A DNA stretch of 64,000 nt from Mycolicibacterium sp. CH28 (GTDB lineage: Bacteria; Actinomycetota; Actinomycetes; Mycobacteriales; Mycobacteriaceae): the NCBI RefSeq assembly GCF_004745805.1, contig NZ_SRLQ01000003.1, positions 124,001 through 188,000 of the forward strand. The letters are read 5' to 3'. The position numbers and the translations under genes are program-made. Positions 34,103 to 43,102 of this stretch are shown here, in pieces (the first letter of the stretch is position 1; each line of letters begins with the position of its first letter). The notes under the pieces were generated by a model. That model searched no databases. It was not told where the DNA came from and saw only the letters and a list, made by a program, of their open reading frames with translations.

Positions 34103-34660
34103 TCACCCTGCGCGTAAGCCATCCACGACCACGTCGGTGATCCTCTCGGCAACCCCACCACCGAAGTCCTGCCCGCTCTTGCAGACGACCAGGAGTGCCT
34201 TGAGTTCGGCCACGCCGACATCGGGGCGGGCCACCCCGGCCTTCTGGGCCGCCGAGAGCAGCTCACCGAGTACAGCCAGAAACTCCGCCTCGGCACCGGG
34301 AGCGGCCTTGTTCACATCGATGCCGTAGCCGGCGAGCGCGTCGACCATCCCGTGGTCGGCGGCACCGTTGCGGACGATCTCGCGCACGAATTCGAACAGC
34401 GCGGTCGACGGGTCACCGGCCAGCAGCACCCGCCCGCGCTCGACGACCTGGCGCACCCGGTCACCGACGACGGCCTCGAACAGCGCTTCCTTGGTCGGGA
34501 AGTGCCGGTAGACGGTGCCGGCCCCGACACCGGCCTTGCGGGCGATCTCGTCGATGGGCACCGAAAGGCCCTGCTCGGCGAAGACTTCGTACGCGACCTG
34601 GAGCACCCGGGCACGGTTGCGCGCGGCGTCAGCTCGCAGCGGCCGGTCGGGTTCGGACAC
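34103..34660 (-). CDS. TetR-family regulator, divergent from an SDR
   Basis: 185 residues from GTG 34660, after an AAGGAG site. The N-terminal helix-turn-helix is clear: DAARNRARVLQVAYEVFAEQ, then IDEIARKAGVGAGTVYRHFP and TKEALFEAVV. The C-terminal ligand domain is not assignable. Two palindromic sites in the shared region with the SDR gene (34687-34735) overlap the SDR promoter, so repression of the SDR and of itself is likely. Confidence 0.88.
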   Translation of the reverse strand: MSEPDRPLRADAARNRARVLQVAYEVFAEQGLSVPIDEIARKAGVGAGTVYRHFPTKEALFEAVVGDRVRQVVERGRVLLAGDPSTALFEFVREIVRNGAADHGMVDALAGYGIDVNKAAPGAEAEFLAVLGELLSAAQKAGVARPDVGVAELKALLVVCKSGQDFGGGVAERITDVVVDGLRAG

Positions 34661-34678
34661 CTCACACGCTCCTTCACG

Positions 34679-34735
34679 TTGACAAAACGGGGCGCAGGTT
34701 CCGTATAGTCGAGACAACCGGGGCGCGCGCTCCGT
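34679..34735 (+). promoter_or_regulatory. SDR promoter with two TetR operator candidates
   Basis: TTGACA (34679-34684) and TATAGT (34704-34709) form a promoter with a 19-base spacer. Two similar imperfect palindromes lie across and after it: ACGGGGCGCAGGTTCCGT (34687-34704) and CCGGGGCGCGCGCTCCGT (34718-34735). The first overlaps the spacer and -10 box, the second follows the start point. This is a classical repressor layout. Confidence 0.6.
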
Positions 34736-34762
34736 TTAGCCATTCTAGTTGAGGAGAATGCC

Positions 34763-35674
34763 ATGTCAGCCTGGACTCGGTCCGCCTGGACTTGCGCCGA
34801 CATTCCGGACCAGACCGGACGCACCGCGGTGATCACCGGGGCCAACACCGGGCTGGGCTACGAGACCGCCCGCGCGCTGGTCGGCCGCGGTGCCCGCGTG
34901 GTGCTCGCCGTCCGCAACCTCGACAAGGGCAAGGCGGCGGCCGACCTGATCGCCCGGCGCTACCCCGGCGCCGATGTCGCCGTGCAGGAGCTCGACCTGA
35001 CCTCGCTGGACTCCATCCACGCAGCCGCCGAGCAGCTACGCGCCGGATACGACGGCATCGACCTGCTGATCAACAACGCCGGCGTGATGATGACGCCGAA
35101 GGCGACCACCAAGGACGGGTTCGAGCTGCAGTTCGGCACCAACCATCTGGGTCACTTCGCCTTCACCGGCCTGTTGCTCGACCGGGTGCTCGCAGTCAAG
35201 GGCTCGCGGATCGTCACCGTCAGCAGCACCGGGCATCGCTTCGGCCGGATCCGGTTCGACGATCTGCAGTCCGAGCGCAGCTACAACCCCTTGACCGCCT
35301 ACGGGCAGTCGAAGCTGGCCAACCTGCTGTTCACCTACGAGCTGCAGCGACGACTGTCCACAACCGACACCATCGCCACCGCCGCGCACCCGGGCGGCTC
35401 GAACTCCGAGCTGTCGCGTCACGTGCCCGGCGCCGTGCGGCGGGCCTTCCGAGTGCTGGAACAGAGCACCGAGATGGGCGCATTGCCCACACTGCGCGCC
35501 GCCACCGATCCGAGCGTGCTCGGCGGCCAGTACTACGGACCAGGCGGCTTCCTCGAGCTGCGCGGCTACCCCAAGCTGGTCGGATCCAACAGCCGGTCCC
35601 ACGACGTAGCCGTCCAGCAGCGGCTGTGGCAGGTGTCGCAAGACTTGACGGGTGTGGCGTATCCGCTCGGCTGA
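34763..35674 (+). CDS. Short-chain dehydrogenase, retinol-dehydrogenase-like
   Basis: 303 residues. NAD(P) motif TGANTGLGYETA, NNAGVM, and catalytic Y/K in [11 protein letters not shown]. It is a close paralogue of the SDR at 39367-40290, with the same C-terminal block (GGQYYGPGGFLELRGYP). It probably oxidises or reduces a lipid-like alcohol or aldehyde. A divergent TetR gene likely controls it. Confidence 0.85.
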   Translation: MSAWTRSAWTCADIPDQTGRTAVITGANTGLGYETARALVGRGARVVLAVRNLDKGKAAADLIARRYPGADVAVQELDLTSLDSIHAAAEQLRAGYDGIDLLINNAGVMMTPKATTKDGFELQFGTNHLGHFAFTGLLLDRVLAVKGSRIVTVSSTGHRFGRIRFDDLQSERSYNPLTAYGQSKLANLLFTYELQRRLSTTDTIATAAHPGGSNSELSRHVPGAVRRAFRVLEQSTEMGALPTLRAATDPSVLGGQYYGPGGFLELRGYPKLVGSNSRSHDVAVQQRLWQVSQDLTGVAYPLG

Positions 35675-35691
35675 GGTGCAGACTGGGGTCG

Positions 35692-36183
35692 ATGTCGCTG
35701 CACGTGCCGCCCTATCCCCCGCCCCGATACGACGGTGACGCCGGTGAGGTGAGCGCCACGTTGCGCAGAGCCGACACGGCACCGGACTACGAGAGCTGGG
35801 GAGTCAAGTACAGCTACCTGGCCAGCCAGCAGTCCACCGGCGGCGACTTCGGCCTCTACCGCGTCGACCTCGCCGCGAACGCCGGCGGACCGGGCCCGCA
35901 TTTCCACAAGGCCATGTCGGAGTCGTTTTTCGTACTGTCGGGGCGCATGCGGCTCCACGACGGTCAGGACTGGGTCGACGGCGCCGCCGGCGACTACCTC
36001 TACGTGCCCCCGGGCGGCATCCACGGGTTCCGCAACGAGGCGGACGAACCGGCCTCGATTCTGATGCTGTTTACTCCCGGGGCGCCGCGCGAGTACTACT
36101 TCGAAGGCCTGGCGAAGCTCGGTGACCTCACCGACGACGAGCGCCTCGAGTTCTTCATCCGCAACGACAACTTCTTCGTCTGA
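35692..36183 (+). CDS. Cupin-domain protein
   Basis: 163 residues from ATG 35692. The cupin metal motif is present: GPGPHFHKAMSESFFVLSGR, then PPGGIHGFRNEADEPAS for the second half. These give the His/His/Glu/His ligands. It follows the SDR by 17 bases on the same strand, so it may be in the same unit. Substrate is unknown. Confidence 0.82.
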   Translation: MSLHVPPYPPPRYDGDAGEVSATLRRADTAPDYESWGVKYSYLASQQSTGGDFGLYRVDLAANAGGPGPHFHKAMSESFFVLSGRMRLHDGQDWVDGAAGDYLYVPPGGIHGFRNEADEPASILMLFTPGAPREYYFEGLAKLGDLTDDERLEFFIRNDNFFV

Positions 36184-36256
36184 CGACACGCCGGACGAGG
36201 TGCGCATGCGGATCTGCTTGCACTAGAGTCCATCTCGGTCAGAGAGGAGTCCCAGG

Positions 36257-37954
36257 GTGCGGGCAGTGGATGCGCCCAGCACCCAGGCACTACGGGGCTG
36301 GCAACGACGGGCTTTGGTCAAGTACCTGACCGCCAAGCCGCGCGACTTCCTGGCAGTGGCGACACCAGGCGCCGGTAAGACCACCTTCGCCCTACGTATC
36401 GTCGCCGAGCTGCTCGCCGAGGGCACCGTGGACGCCGTCACCATCGTCGTCCCGACCGAGCACCTCAAAGTCCAGTGGGCGTCGGCCGCGGCCCGGCACG
36501 GCATCGCGCTGGACCCCAGGTTCTCCAACTCCAACTCTCAGACGTCGTCGGACTACCACGGTGTCGTCGTCACCTATGCCCAGGTCGCCAGCCACCCAAC
36601 CCGGCACCGGGTACGCACCGAGAACCGCAAGACCCTGGTCGTCTTCGACGAGATCCACCACGGCGGCGACGCCAAGACCTGGGGCGACGCCATGCGGGAG
36701 GCGTTCGACGACGCGACCCGTCGGCTGTCGCTGACCGGGACCCCGTTCCGCAGCGACGACAGTCCGATCCCGTTCGTCAACTACGAGACCGGGCCGGACG
36801 GCTTCGCCCGCTCGCAGGCCGACCACGTCTACGGGTACTCCGAGGCCCTGGCCGACGGCGTGGTGCGGCCAGTGATGTTCATGGCCTACTCCGGTGAGGC
36901 CCGGTGGCGCGACAGCGCGGGCGAAGAGCACGCCGCCCGCCTCGGCGAACCGCTGACCGCCGAGCAGACCGCGCGGGCGTGGAAGACCGCACTCAACCCG
37001 GCCGGCGAGTGGATGCCCGCGGTAATCGCAGCGGCCGACACCCGGCTGCGCGGCCTGCGTGAACACGTGCCGGACGCCGGCGGCATGATCATCGCCTCCG
37101 ATCAGACCGCCGCCCGGGCCTACGCCGATCTGCTCGTCAAGATCACCGGCGAGGCCCCCACCGTGGTGCTCTCCGACGATCCGGGCTCCTCGGACCGAAT
37201 CTCCGAGTTCTCGGCGAGCACGTCGTGCTGGCTGGTGGCCGTGCGCATGGTCTCCGAAGGAGTCGACGTGCCGCGGCTGGCGGTCGGTGTCTACGCCACC
37301 AGCGCGTCGACGCCGCTGTTCTTCGCCCAGGCGATCGGCCGATTCGTGCGCTCCCGACGACCCGGCGAAACGGCATGCATCTTCCTGCCGTCGGTACCCA
37401 ACCTGCTGCTGCTAGCCAGCGAGATGGAAGCGCAACGCAACCACGTGCTTGGCAAGCCGCACCGAGAGAACACCGAAGAGGATCCGCTCGACGCCGAGCT
37501 GGCCAAGCAGAAGCGTGACGAGGCCGGCGACCAGGAGAACAAGATCGAGTACCTCGGCGCCGACGCCGAGCTCGACCAGGTGATCTTCGACGGATCATCG
37601 TTCGGCACGGCAACGCCGGCGGGCAGTGACGAGGAAGCGGACTACCTCGGCATCCCGGGACTGCTCGACGCCGATTCGATGCGAGACCTGTTGCGGCGCA
37701 GGCAAGAAGAACAGCTGACGAAGCGGACCGCCAACGGCGAGGTACCGCCGGCCACCACCCACGGTCAGCTGCGCGACCTACGCCGCGAACTCAACACCCT
37801 GGTGTCGCTGGCGCATCACCGCACCGGCAAGACACACGGGCAGATCCACAACGAACTGCGGCGTATCTGTGGCGGGCCGCCGGTGGCGGCGGCCACGAGG
37901 GATCAGCTCAAGGCGCGCATCGAAGCCGTCCGCGGCCTCACGTCCTCGCAGTGA
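36257..37954 (+). CDS. Superfamily II DEAD/DEAH-box helicase
   Basis: 565 residues from GTG 36257, with AGGAG nearby upstream. Walker A is ATPGAGKTTFA (about 35-45), the DEAH-like motif II is VVFDEIHHGGD, motif III-like is LTGTPFRSDD, and motif VI is QAIGRFVRSRRPGE. The C-terminal ~170 residues are charged (NTEEDPLDAELAKQKRDEAG) and lack a recognised domain. It may act in nucleic-acid repair or remodelling. Exact function is unknown. Confidence 0.88.
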   Translation: MRAVDAPSTQALRGWQRRALVKYLTAKPRDFLAVATPGAGKTTFALRIVAELLAEGTVDAVTIVVPTEHLKVQWASAAARHGIALDPRFSNSNSQTSSDYHGVVVTYAQVASHPTRHRVRTENRKTLVVFDEIHHGGDAKTWGDAMREAFDDATRRLSLTGTPFRSDDSPIPFVNYETGPDGFARSQADHVYGYSEALADGVVRPVMFMAYSGEARWRDSAGEEHAARLGEPLTAEQTARAWKTALNPAGEWMPAVIAAADTRLRGLREHVPDAGGMIIASDQTAARAYADLLVKITGEAPTVVLSDDPGSSDRISEFSASTSCWLVAVRMVSEGVDVPRLAVGVYATSASTPLFFAQAIGRFVRSRRPGETACIFLPSVPNLLLLASEMEAQRNHVLGKPHRENTEEDPLDAELAKQKRDEAGDQENKIEYLGADAELDQVIFDGSSFGTATPAGSDEEADYLGIPGLLDADSMRDLLRRRQEEQLTKRTANGEVPPATTHGQLRDLRRELNTLVSLAHHRTGKTHGQIHNELRRICGGPPVAAATRDQLKARIEAVRGLTSSQ

Positions 37955-38420
37955 CCACCGCCAGGCCGGCGAGATTTGTCAGCGAGTTGTCCAGGTGCTC
38001 GAGCGGGAACGGCGGGAACTGCATGTTCTCCCGGACCGCAGCGGGAGCCCCCGACCAGTCGTAGGTCAGGGTGACGCGGGTCTGCCGATCCCCCGTCGGT
38101 TCCAGGTCGTAGCGCCACGTCCAGCCGCCCAGCCCCAGGGAGCCGTCGGGGTTGTCCCAACCCGGCTCCCAGGCAATCACCCGGTCGGGTTCGATCGCGA
38201 TGACCTGGTTGGCCATCTGGTAGTGCTTGTTGGGGTGATCGTCGTGGTACATGGCCATCCGGAAGACTTGCCCGGTGCCGGTCAGGGGCTGCGCGTCCAG
38301 CGGTTCGCGCACCCAGCCAGTTCCGTCGATGTCGGCATGCGTGGACGGGTCGGCCAACACCCGGAACACGGCAGCCGGAGGTGCGTCGACAGTGGTGGAG
38401 ACAATCAGCTTTTCACTCAT
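37938..38420 (-). CDS. SRPBCC (START-like) ligand-binding protein
   Basis: 160 residues. VSTTVDAPPAAVFRVLADPS at the N-terminus and GGWTWRYDLEPTGDRQTRVT later are typical of polyketide-cyclase/SRPBCC proteins. It binds a hydrophobic ligand in this fold; the ligand is unknown. Its end overlaps the helicase 3' end by 17 bases in convergent orientation. Confidence 0.82.
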   Translation of the reverse strand: MSEKLIVSTTVDAPPAAVFRVLADPSTHADIDGTGWVREPLDAQPLTGTGQVFRMAMYHDDHPNKHYQMANQVIAIEPDRVIAWEPGWDNPDGSLGLGGWTWRYDLEPTGDRQTRVTLTYDWSGAPAAVRENMQFPPFPLEHLDNSLTNLAGLAVVTART

Positions 38421-38491
38421 ACCGGTTAGACCGGCGAGAGCGACGAAACTGATCGCTCAGACCCCCCGGTCGCTGCGCTCCTGCCCGCCGC

Positions 38492-39307
38492 TCAGAGCCC
38501 GAGCAGCCCCGGCAGGTCGGCGACCGAATCCAGCACATGATTGGGCTGCATCGCGAATTCGTCTGTGGCCCAACGATCCAGGGTGTCCTGCCTGAACTTG
38601 CCGGTGCGCACCAGGACCCCGGTCATGCCGACCACCTGGGCGGCCAGCACGTCGTTGTTGAGGTCGTCACCGACCATGTACATCTCGTCGGGATCGACGC
38701 CTAGCCGGGCCGCCGAGGCCAAGAATCCCGCCGGCGCCGGCTTGCCGACCGCGGTGGCCTTGCGCCCGGAAGTCTGCTCCATCCCGATCAGGTACATGCC
38801 GGTGTCGATGCGCAGGCCCTCGGTGGTCGTCCACGCGGTGCTGCGATGCATGGCCACCACCGGCACGCCCTGCGCCATCCACTCATAGACCCGGCTCAGC
38901 GTCAGATGGCTGTATTCGGGCCCAGCCCCGCCCAGCAGGATGACATCGGGCTTGTCCGGCACCCGGCAGTCGTCGAACATCACCGAGTCGACGATGTCGA
39001 TGCCGGGCATGTCGTCGGTGATCTGGCCGCTGTTGACCAGGAAACATCGGGCGTCGGGATAGTTGGTACGCACATAGTCGGCGGTCAGCACCGCGGCGGT
39101 GATCACCTCGTCGGGCCGCACGTCGATGCCGGCCTGGCACAGCGCCGCGGCGATCTGCTGACGGGTGCGGGTGGTGGTGTTGGTCAGATACGACCGCGCG
39201 ACCTGGCGGTCGGCGAGCACCGCCAGCGACTCGGCCGCACCGGCGATCGGCTTCCAGGAGGTGACCAACACGCCATCGATGTCGAACAGAACCCCACCGA
39301 TAGCCAT
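38492..39307 (-). CDS. HAD-family hydrolase (NagD/HDHD2-like)
   Basis: 271 residues from ATG 39307. Motif I is [15 protein letters not shown], motif II is the Thr/Asn pair in YLTNTTTRT, and motif III/IV are GKPAPAGFL and [11 protein letters not shown]. The type IIA cap is between them. It is likely a sugar- or nucleotide-phosphate phosphatase. It is divergent from the SDR that follows. Confidence 0.88.
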   Translation of the reverse strand: MAIGGVLFDIDGVLVTSWKPIAGAAESLAVLADRQVARSYLTNTTTRTRQQIAAALCQAGIDVRPDEVITAAVLTADYVRTNYPDARCFLVNSGQITDDMPGIDIVDSVMFDDCRVPDKPDVILLGGAGPEYSHLTLSRVYEWMAQGVPVVAMHRSTAWTTTEGLRIDTGMYLIGMEQTSGRKATAVGKPAPAGFLASAARLGVDPDEMYMVGDDLNNDVLAAQVVGMTGVLVRTGKFRQDTLDRWATDEFAMQPNHVLDSVADLPGLLGL

Positions 39308-39366
39308 ACCGCGACAGTAAACGGCCACCGCTTGGATGCAACTTGGGCCGACGTATCGTCGGTGCC

Positions 39367-40290
39367 ATGGCCACACACCACTGGACCGAAGCAGACGTCC
39401 CCGATCAGAGCGGACGCGTCGCGATCGTCACCGGCTCCAACAGCGGCCTGGGCTTCGACACCGCGCGGGTGCTGGCTCAACACGGGGCGAAGGTGGTGAT
39501 GGCGGTCCGCGACACCGCCAAAGGCGCGGCGGCGGCGGCCCAGATCCGCAAAGCCGCACCGGCCGCCGACCTCGCGGTGCGCAAATTAGACCTGGGCTCG
39601 CTGGCCTCGGTGCGGGAGGCCGCCGCCGAGATCGGCGCTGCCTATCCCCGCATCGACCTGCTGATCAACAACGCCGGGGTGATGTACCCGCCCAAGCAGA
39701 CCACTGTCGACGGCTTCGAGCTGCAGTTCGGCACCAACCATCTGGGTCACTTCGCGTTCACCGGCCTGCTGCTCAACAACCTGCTGCCCGTCGACGGATC
39801 GCGGGTGGTGGTGGTCGCCAGCATCGCTCACACCATCCGCGCCAAGATCGCCTTCGACGACCTGCAGTGGGAACACCGCCGCTACGAACGCGTCGCCGCC
39901 TACGGTCAGTCCAAGCTGGCCAACCTGATGTTCGCCTACGAGCTGCAACGCCGGCTCGCTGCTGCGAACGCCAAAACCATTGCGGTTGCTGCACATCCGG
40001 GCGTGTCGAACACCGAGTTGATACGCCATGTCCCCGGCTCGTCACTGCCGGGCGTCAAGCTGCTCGCCGGCTTGGTGTTGAACAGCCCCGAGCTCGGCGC
40101 ACTGCCGACGCTGCGGGCCGCCACCGACCCGGCGGTCGTCGGCGGCCAGTACTACGGCCCCGACGGGTTCCGCGAGCTACGGGGTTACCCGATACTGGTC
40201 AACTCCAGCAGCCAGTCACACGACCGGGACATCCAGCAGCGACTGTGGACGGTGTCCGAAGAGCTGACCGGCGTGAGCTTCAACATCTGA
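39367..40290 (+). CDS. Short-chain dehydrogenase (Rv0439c-like)
   Basis: 307 residues from ATG 39367. [18 protein letters not shown] and [11 protein letters not shown] are the cofactor and catalytic motifs. It is closely related to the SDR at 34763-35674. The stop codon overlaps the moeA2 start by one base (TGATG), the gene order seen in M. tuberculosis. Substrate is unknown. Confidence 0.88.
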   Translation: MATHHWTEADVPDQSGRVAIVTGSNSGLGFDTARVLAQHGAKVVMAVRDTAKGAAAAAQIRKAAPAADLAVRKLDLGSLASVREAAAEIGAAYPRIDLLINNAGVMYPPKQTTVDGFELQFGTNHLGHFAFTGLLLNNLLPVDGSRVVVVASIAHTIRAKIAFDDLQWEHRRYERVAAYGQSKLANLMFAYELQRRLAAANAKTIAVAAHPGVSNTELIRHVPGSSLPGVKLLAGLVLNSPELGALPTLRAATDPAVVGGQYYGPDGFRELRGYPILVNSSSQSHDRDIQQRLWTVSEELTGVSFNI

Positions 40291-41507
40291 TGCGCACCGT
40301 CGCCGAACATCAACGCGTCGTCGCCGAGCTGATCGCACCGCGCCCGGCGGTGACCGCGACACTGGCCGACGCCGAAGGCTTGGCGCTGGCCGCCGACGTG
40401 GCGGCCCCGCTGTCGCTGCCGGTGTTCGATAACTCCGCGATGGACGGCTATGCGGTGCACGCCGAGGACGTCGCCGCAGCTACCGATGGGTCCCCGGTGA
40501 AATTGCCGGTGGCCGAGGACATTCCGGCCGGGCGTACCGACCAGCTGACGCTGGCGCCCGGCACCGCGCACCGGATCATGACCGGGGCGCCCCTTCCGAC
40601 GGGCGCGACGGCGGTGGTGCCGGTCGAGGCGACCGACGGCGGGACCGAGACCGTCGAGATCCGCTCTGCGCCCAAGCAGGGCCAGCACATCCGCCGCGCC
40701 GGTGACGACGTCACCGCGGGTACGCCGGTGCTGCGGGCGCCGCAGGTGGTCACCCCGGCCGCGTTGGGGCTGGCCGCCGCACTGGGGCTGAGTGAGCTGA
40801 CCGTGCGGCCCCGCCTGCGCGTGCTGGTGATATCGACCGGTTCGGAATTGGTGTCGGCCGGCACGGCGCTGCAGTCGGGCCAGATCTATGAGTCCAACGC
40901 CATCATGCTGGCCGCCGCGGTCCGCGAAGCCGGCGGCGATGTGGTGGCGATGGCGACGTCCAGCGATGACGTCACGCAGTTCAGGGCGGTCCTGGCGGGC
41001 TACTCCGGGCAAGCCGATCTGATCATCACCTCCGGTGGCGTCAGTGCCGGTGCCTACGAGGTGGTCAAGGACGCCTTCGGCTCCAGCGCCGTCGAATTCG
41101 TGAAGGTTGCCATGCAGCCGGGTATGCCGCAGGGGGCGGGCAGGGTCGCCGCTGGGTCGGCGACAGGGGGAGGCACCCCGATCGTCACGTTGCCGGGCAA
41201 CCCGGTCAGCGCCCTGGTGTCCTTCGAGGTGTTCGTCCGTCCCGCCCTGCGCGCAGCGATGGGTCTGCCCGATCCGCATCGCCCACGGCGCACCGCCGTG
41301 CTTGCCGACGCATTGACCTCGCCGCGGGGCAAGCGCCAGTTCCGCCGCGGCGTGTACGACGCCGCCACCGGCACGGTCACCACCTACGGCCCGCCGGCAT
41401 CGCATCACCTGCGCTGGCTGGCCTCGGCGAACTGCCTGCTGGAGATCGCCGAAGATGTCACCGAGATGGCCGCTGGGGAACAGGTGCAGCTATGGGACCT
41501 GTCGTAG
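40290..41507 (+). CDS. moeA2: Molybdopterin molybdenumtransferase MoeA2
   Basis: 405 residues, equal to Rv0438c. It inserts molybdate into adenylylated molybdopterin. Family motifs are PVFDNSAMDGYAVHAED, HRIMTGAPLPTGAT, STGSELV, SGGVSAGAYEVVKD and LPGNPVSALVSFEVFVRPAL. All expected domains are present. It heads a plus-strand run into psd and pssA. Confidence 0.93.
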   Translation: MRTVAEHQRVVAELIAPRPAVTATLADAEGLALAADVAAPLSLPVFDNSAMDGYAVHAEDVAAATDGSPVKLPVAEDIPAGRTDQLTLAPGTAHRIMTGAPLPTGATAVVPVEATDGGTETVEIRSAPKQGQHIRRAGDDVTAGTPVLRAPQVVTPAALGLAAALGLSELTVRPRLRVLVISTGSELVSAGTALQSGQIYESNAIMLAAAVREAGGDVVAMATSSDDVTQFRAVLAGYSGQADLIITSGGVSAGAYEVVKDAFGSSAVEFVKVAMQPGMPQGAGRVAAGSATGGGTPIVTLPGNPVSALVSFEVFVRPALRAAMGLPDPHRPRRTAVLADALTSPRGKRQFRRGVYDAATGTVTTYGPPASHHLRWLASANCLLEIAEDVTEMAAGEQVQLWDLS

Positions 41508-41543
41508 ATTCCCCCGAGATCAGCCGCGGCTAGAATCACGCCG

Positions 41544-42257
41544 ATGGCCAGACGCCCCCGCACCGCGGAAGACAATATGAAGTCCGGCCCCCAGCGGCTG
41601 GTCGCGCTGGTGCGTTCCTCGGTTCCCCCCGTCCACCCCGCCGGTCTGCCGTTTATCTCGGCGGGCCTGGCGGTTGCCGCCGTCGGCCGCAAGAACCGCT
41701 GGGTTCGTCGGGCCGGGCTGGCCGCCGCCGCCGCGAACGCGGGATTCTTCCGGCACCCGCCGCGCCGGCCCCCGACCCGCCCCGGCGTGGTCGTGGCCCC
41801 GGCCGACGGGCTGATCTGCCTGATCGAGGAAGCCGAGCCGCCGCCCGAGCTGGGTCTACCTACCGGCCCGGTCCCCCGGGTGAGCATTTTCTTGTCGCTG
41901 CTGGACGCGCACGTGCAGCGCCTGCCGGTCGGTGGCGAGGTGGTGGCGGTGAAATACCGCGCCGGCCGCTTTCATTCCGCCGATCTCGCCGCTGCCAGTA
42001 CGGACAATGAACGCAACAGCGTGCTCATCCGCACGCCGGAAGGACGAGACGTGGTGGTCGTACAGATCGCCGGCCTGATCGCACGCCGAATCGTCTGCGA
42101 CGTGAGCGCCGGGGACAAAGTTGCCATCGGGGACACCTACGGGTTGATCCGGTTCGGGTCGCGGCTGGACACCTATCTTCCGGCGGGCTCACAAATCCTG
42201 GTCGAACCGGGTCAGCGGGCGCTCGCCGGCGAAACGGTGTTGGCGCAGCTGCCGTGA
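41544..42257 (+). CDS. psd: Phosphatidylserine decarboxylase proenzyme
   Basis: 237 residues (Rv0437c is 231). It makes phosphatidylethanolamine from phosphatidylserine. The short PSD-A type has [20 protein letters not shown] and [16 protein letters not shown]. The self-cleavage site is the GS pair in [11 protein letters not shown], where serine becomes the pyruvoyl group. The next gene, which makes its substrate, starts 4 bases before its stop. Confidence 0.93.
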   Translation: MARRPRTAEDNMKSGPQRLVALVRSSVPPVHPAGLPFISAGLAVAAVGRKNRWVRRAGLAAAAANAGFFRHPPRRPPTRPGVVVAPADGLICLIEEAEPPPELGLPTGPVPRVSIFLSLLDAHVQRLPVGGEVVAVKYRAGRFHSADLAAASTDNERNSVLIRTPEGRDVVVVQIAGLIARRIVCDVSAGDKVAIGDTYGLIRFGSRLDTYLPAGSQILVEPGQRALAGETVLAQLP

Positions 42258-43099
42258 TCAGACCCGGGCGCCCGGCCGCCATGCGCATCCTGCCCAGTGC
42301 GACGACGGTGTTGGCCATCTGTGCGGGGCTGACCTCGATCAAGTTCGCCCTGGACGGGCGCCCGCACATCGCCCTCGCATTGATCGGGGCCGCGGCAGTG
42401 CTCGACGGTATCGACGGCGGCATCGCACGCGCCCTGGACGCACAGTCCCGGATGGGCGCCGAGATCGACTCGCTTGCCGACGCGGTGAACTTCGGTGTCG
42501 CACCCGCGCTGGTGGTTTACGTGACGTTGCTGCCGACCTCGCCGGTCGGCTGGATCTTCGCGCTGCTCTATGCCGTGTGCATCGTGTTGCGGCTGGCCCG
42601 GTTCAACGCGCTGCTCGACGATGACACCCGGCCGGCCTATACGCGGCAGTACTTCACCGGCATGCCGGCGCCGTGCGGCGCGGTCGGCGTGATGGGCCTG
42701 CTCGCGGCAATGCTGCAGTTCGGTCACGGCTGGTGGACCTCGCCGTGGTTCGTCTGTTTCTGGTTCGCCGCGAACGCCACCCTGCTGATCAGCCGGGTGC
42801 CAACACTGGCGCTCAAGGCGGTATCGATGCCGCCCAACGCGGCCCCGATCCTGCTGATCATGATCGCCGCCGCGGCGGCGGCATTGCTGCTGTTCCCGTA
42901 CATCCTGGTCCTGGTGATCATCGTGGGTTACGTGTGCACCATCCCGTTCACGATCCGCAGCCAGCGCTGGGTGGCCGCCCGGCCGGAGGCATGGAACGAC
43001 GCACCCAAACAGCGGCGCGCGGCGCGACGCGCGGACCGCCGCGGCACGCCCAACCGTCGGTCGATGGCCAGGCTTCGGCTGCGCAAACCGGGCGGCTGA
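42254..43099 (+). CDS. pssA: CDP-diacylglycerol--serine O-phosphatidyltransferase
   Basis: 281 residues. It joins CDP-diacylglycerol and serine at the membrane. The CDP-alcohol transferase signature begins [20 protein letters not shown] and ends with the two aspartates of EIDSLAD. Six to eight membrane segments follow, then a basic C-terminal tail ([16 protein letters not shown]). It overlaps psd by 4 bases. Confidence 0.94.
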   Translation: MIRPGRPAAMRILPSATTVLAICAGLTSIKFALDGRPHIALALIGAAAVLDGIDGGIARALDAQSRMGAEIDSLADAVNFGVAPALVVYVTLLPTSPVGWIFALLYAVCIVLRLARFNALLDDDTRPAYTRQYFTGMPAPCGAVGVMGLLAAMLQFGHGWWTSPWFVCFWFAANATLLISRVPTLALKAVSMPPNAAPILLIMIAAAAAALLLFPYILVLVIIVGYVCTIPFTIRSQRWVAARPEAWNDAPKQRRAARRADRRGTPNRRSMARLRLRKPGG

Positions 43100-43102
43100 G
43101 CC

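Noticed and set aside
40185..41408. Minus-strand open frame of 407 codons opposite moeA2
   Set aside because: moeA2 has every family motif on the other strand. This frame has none.
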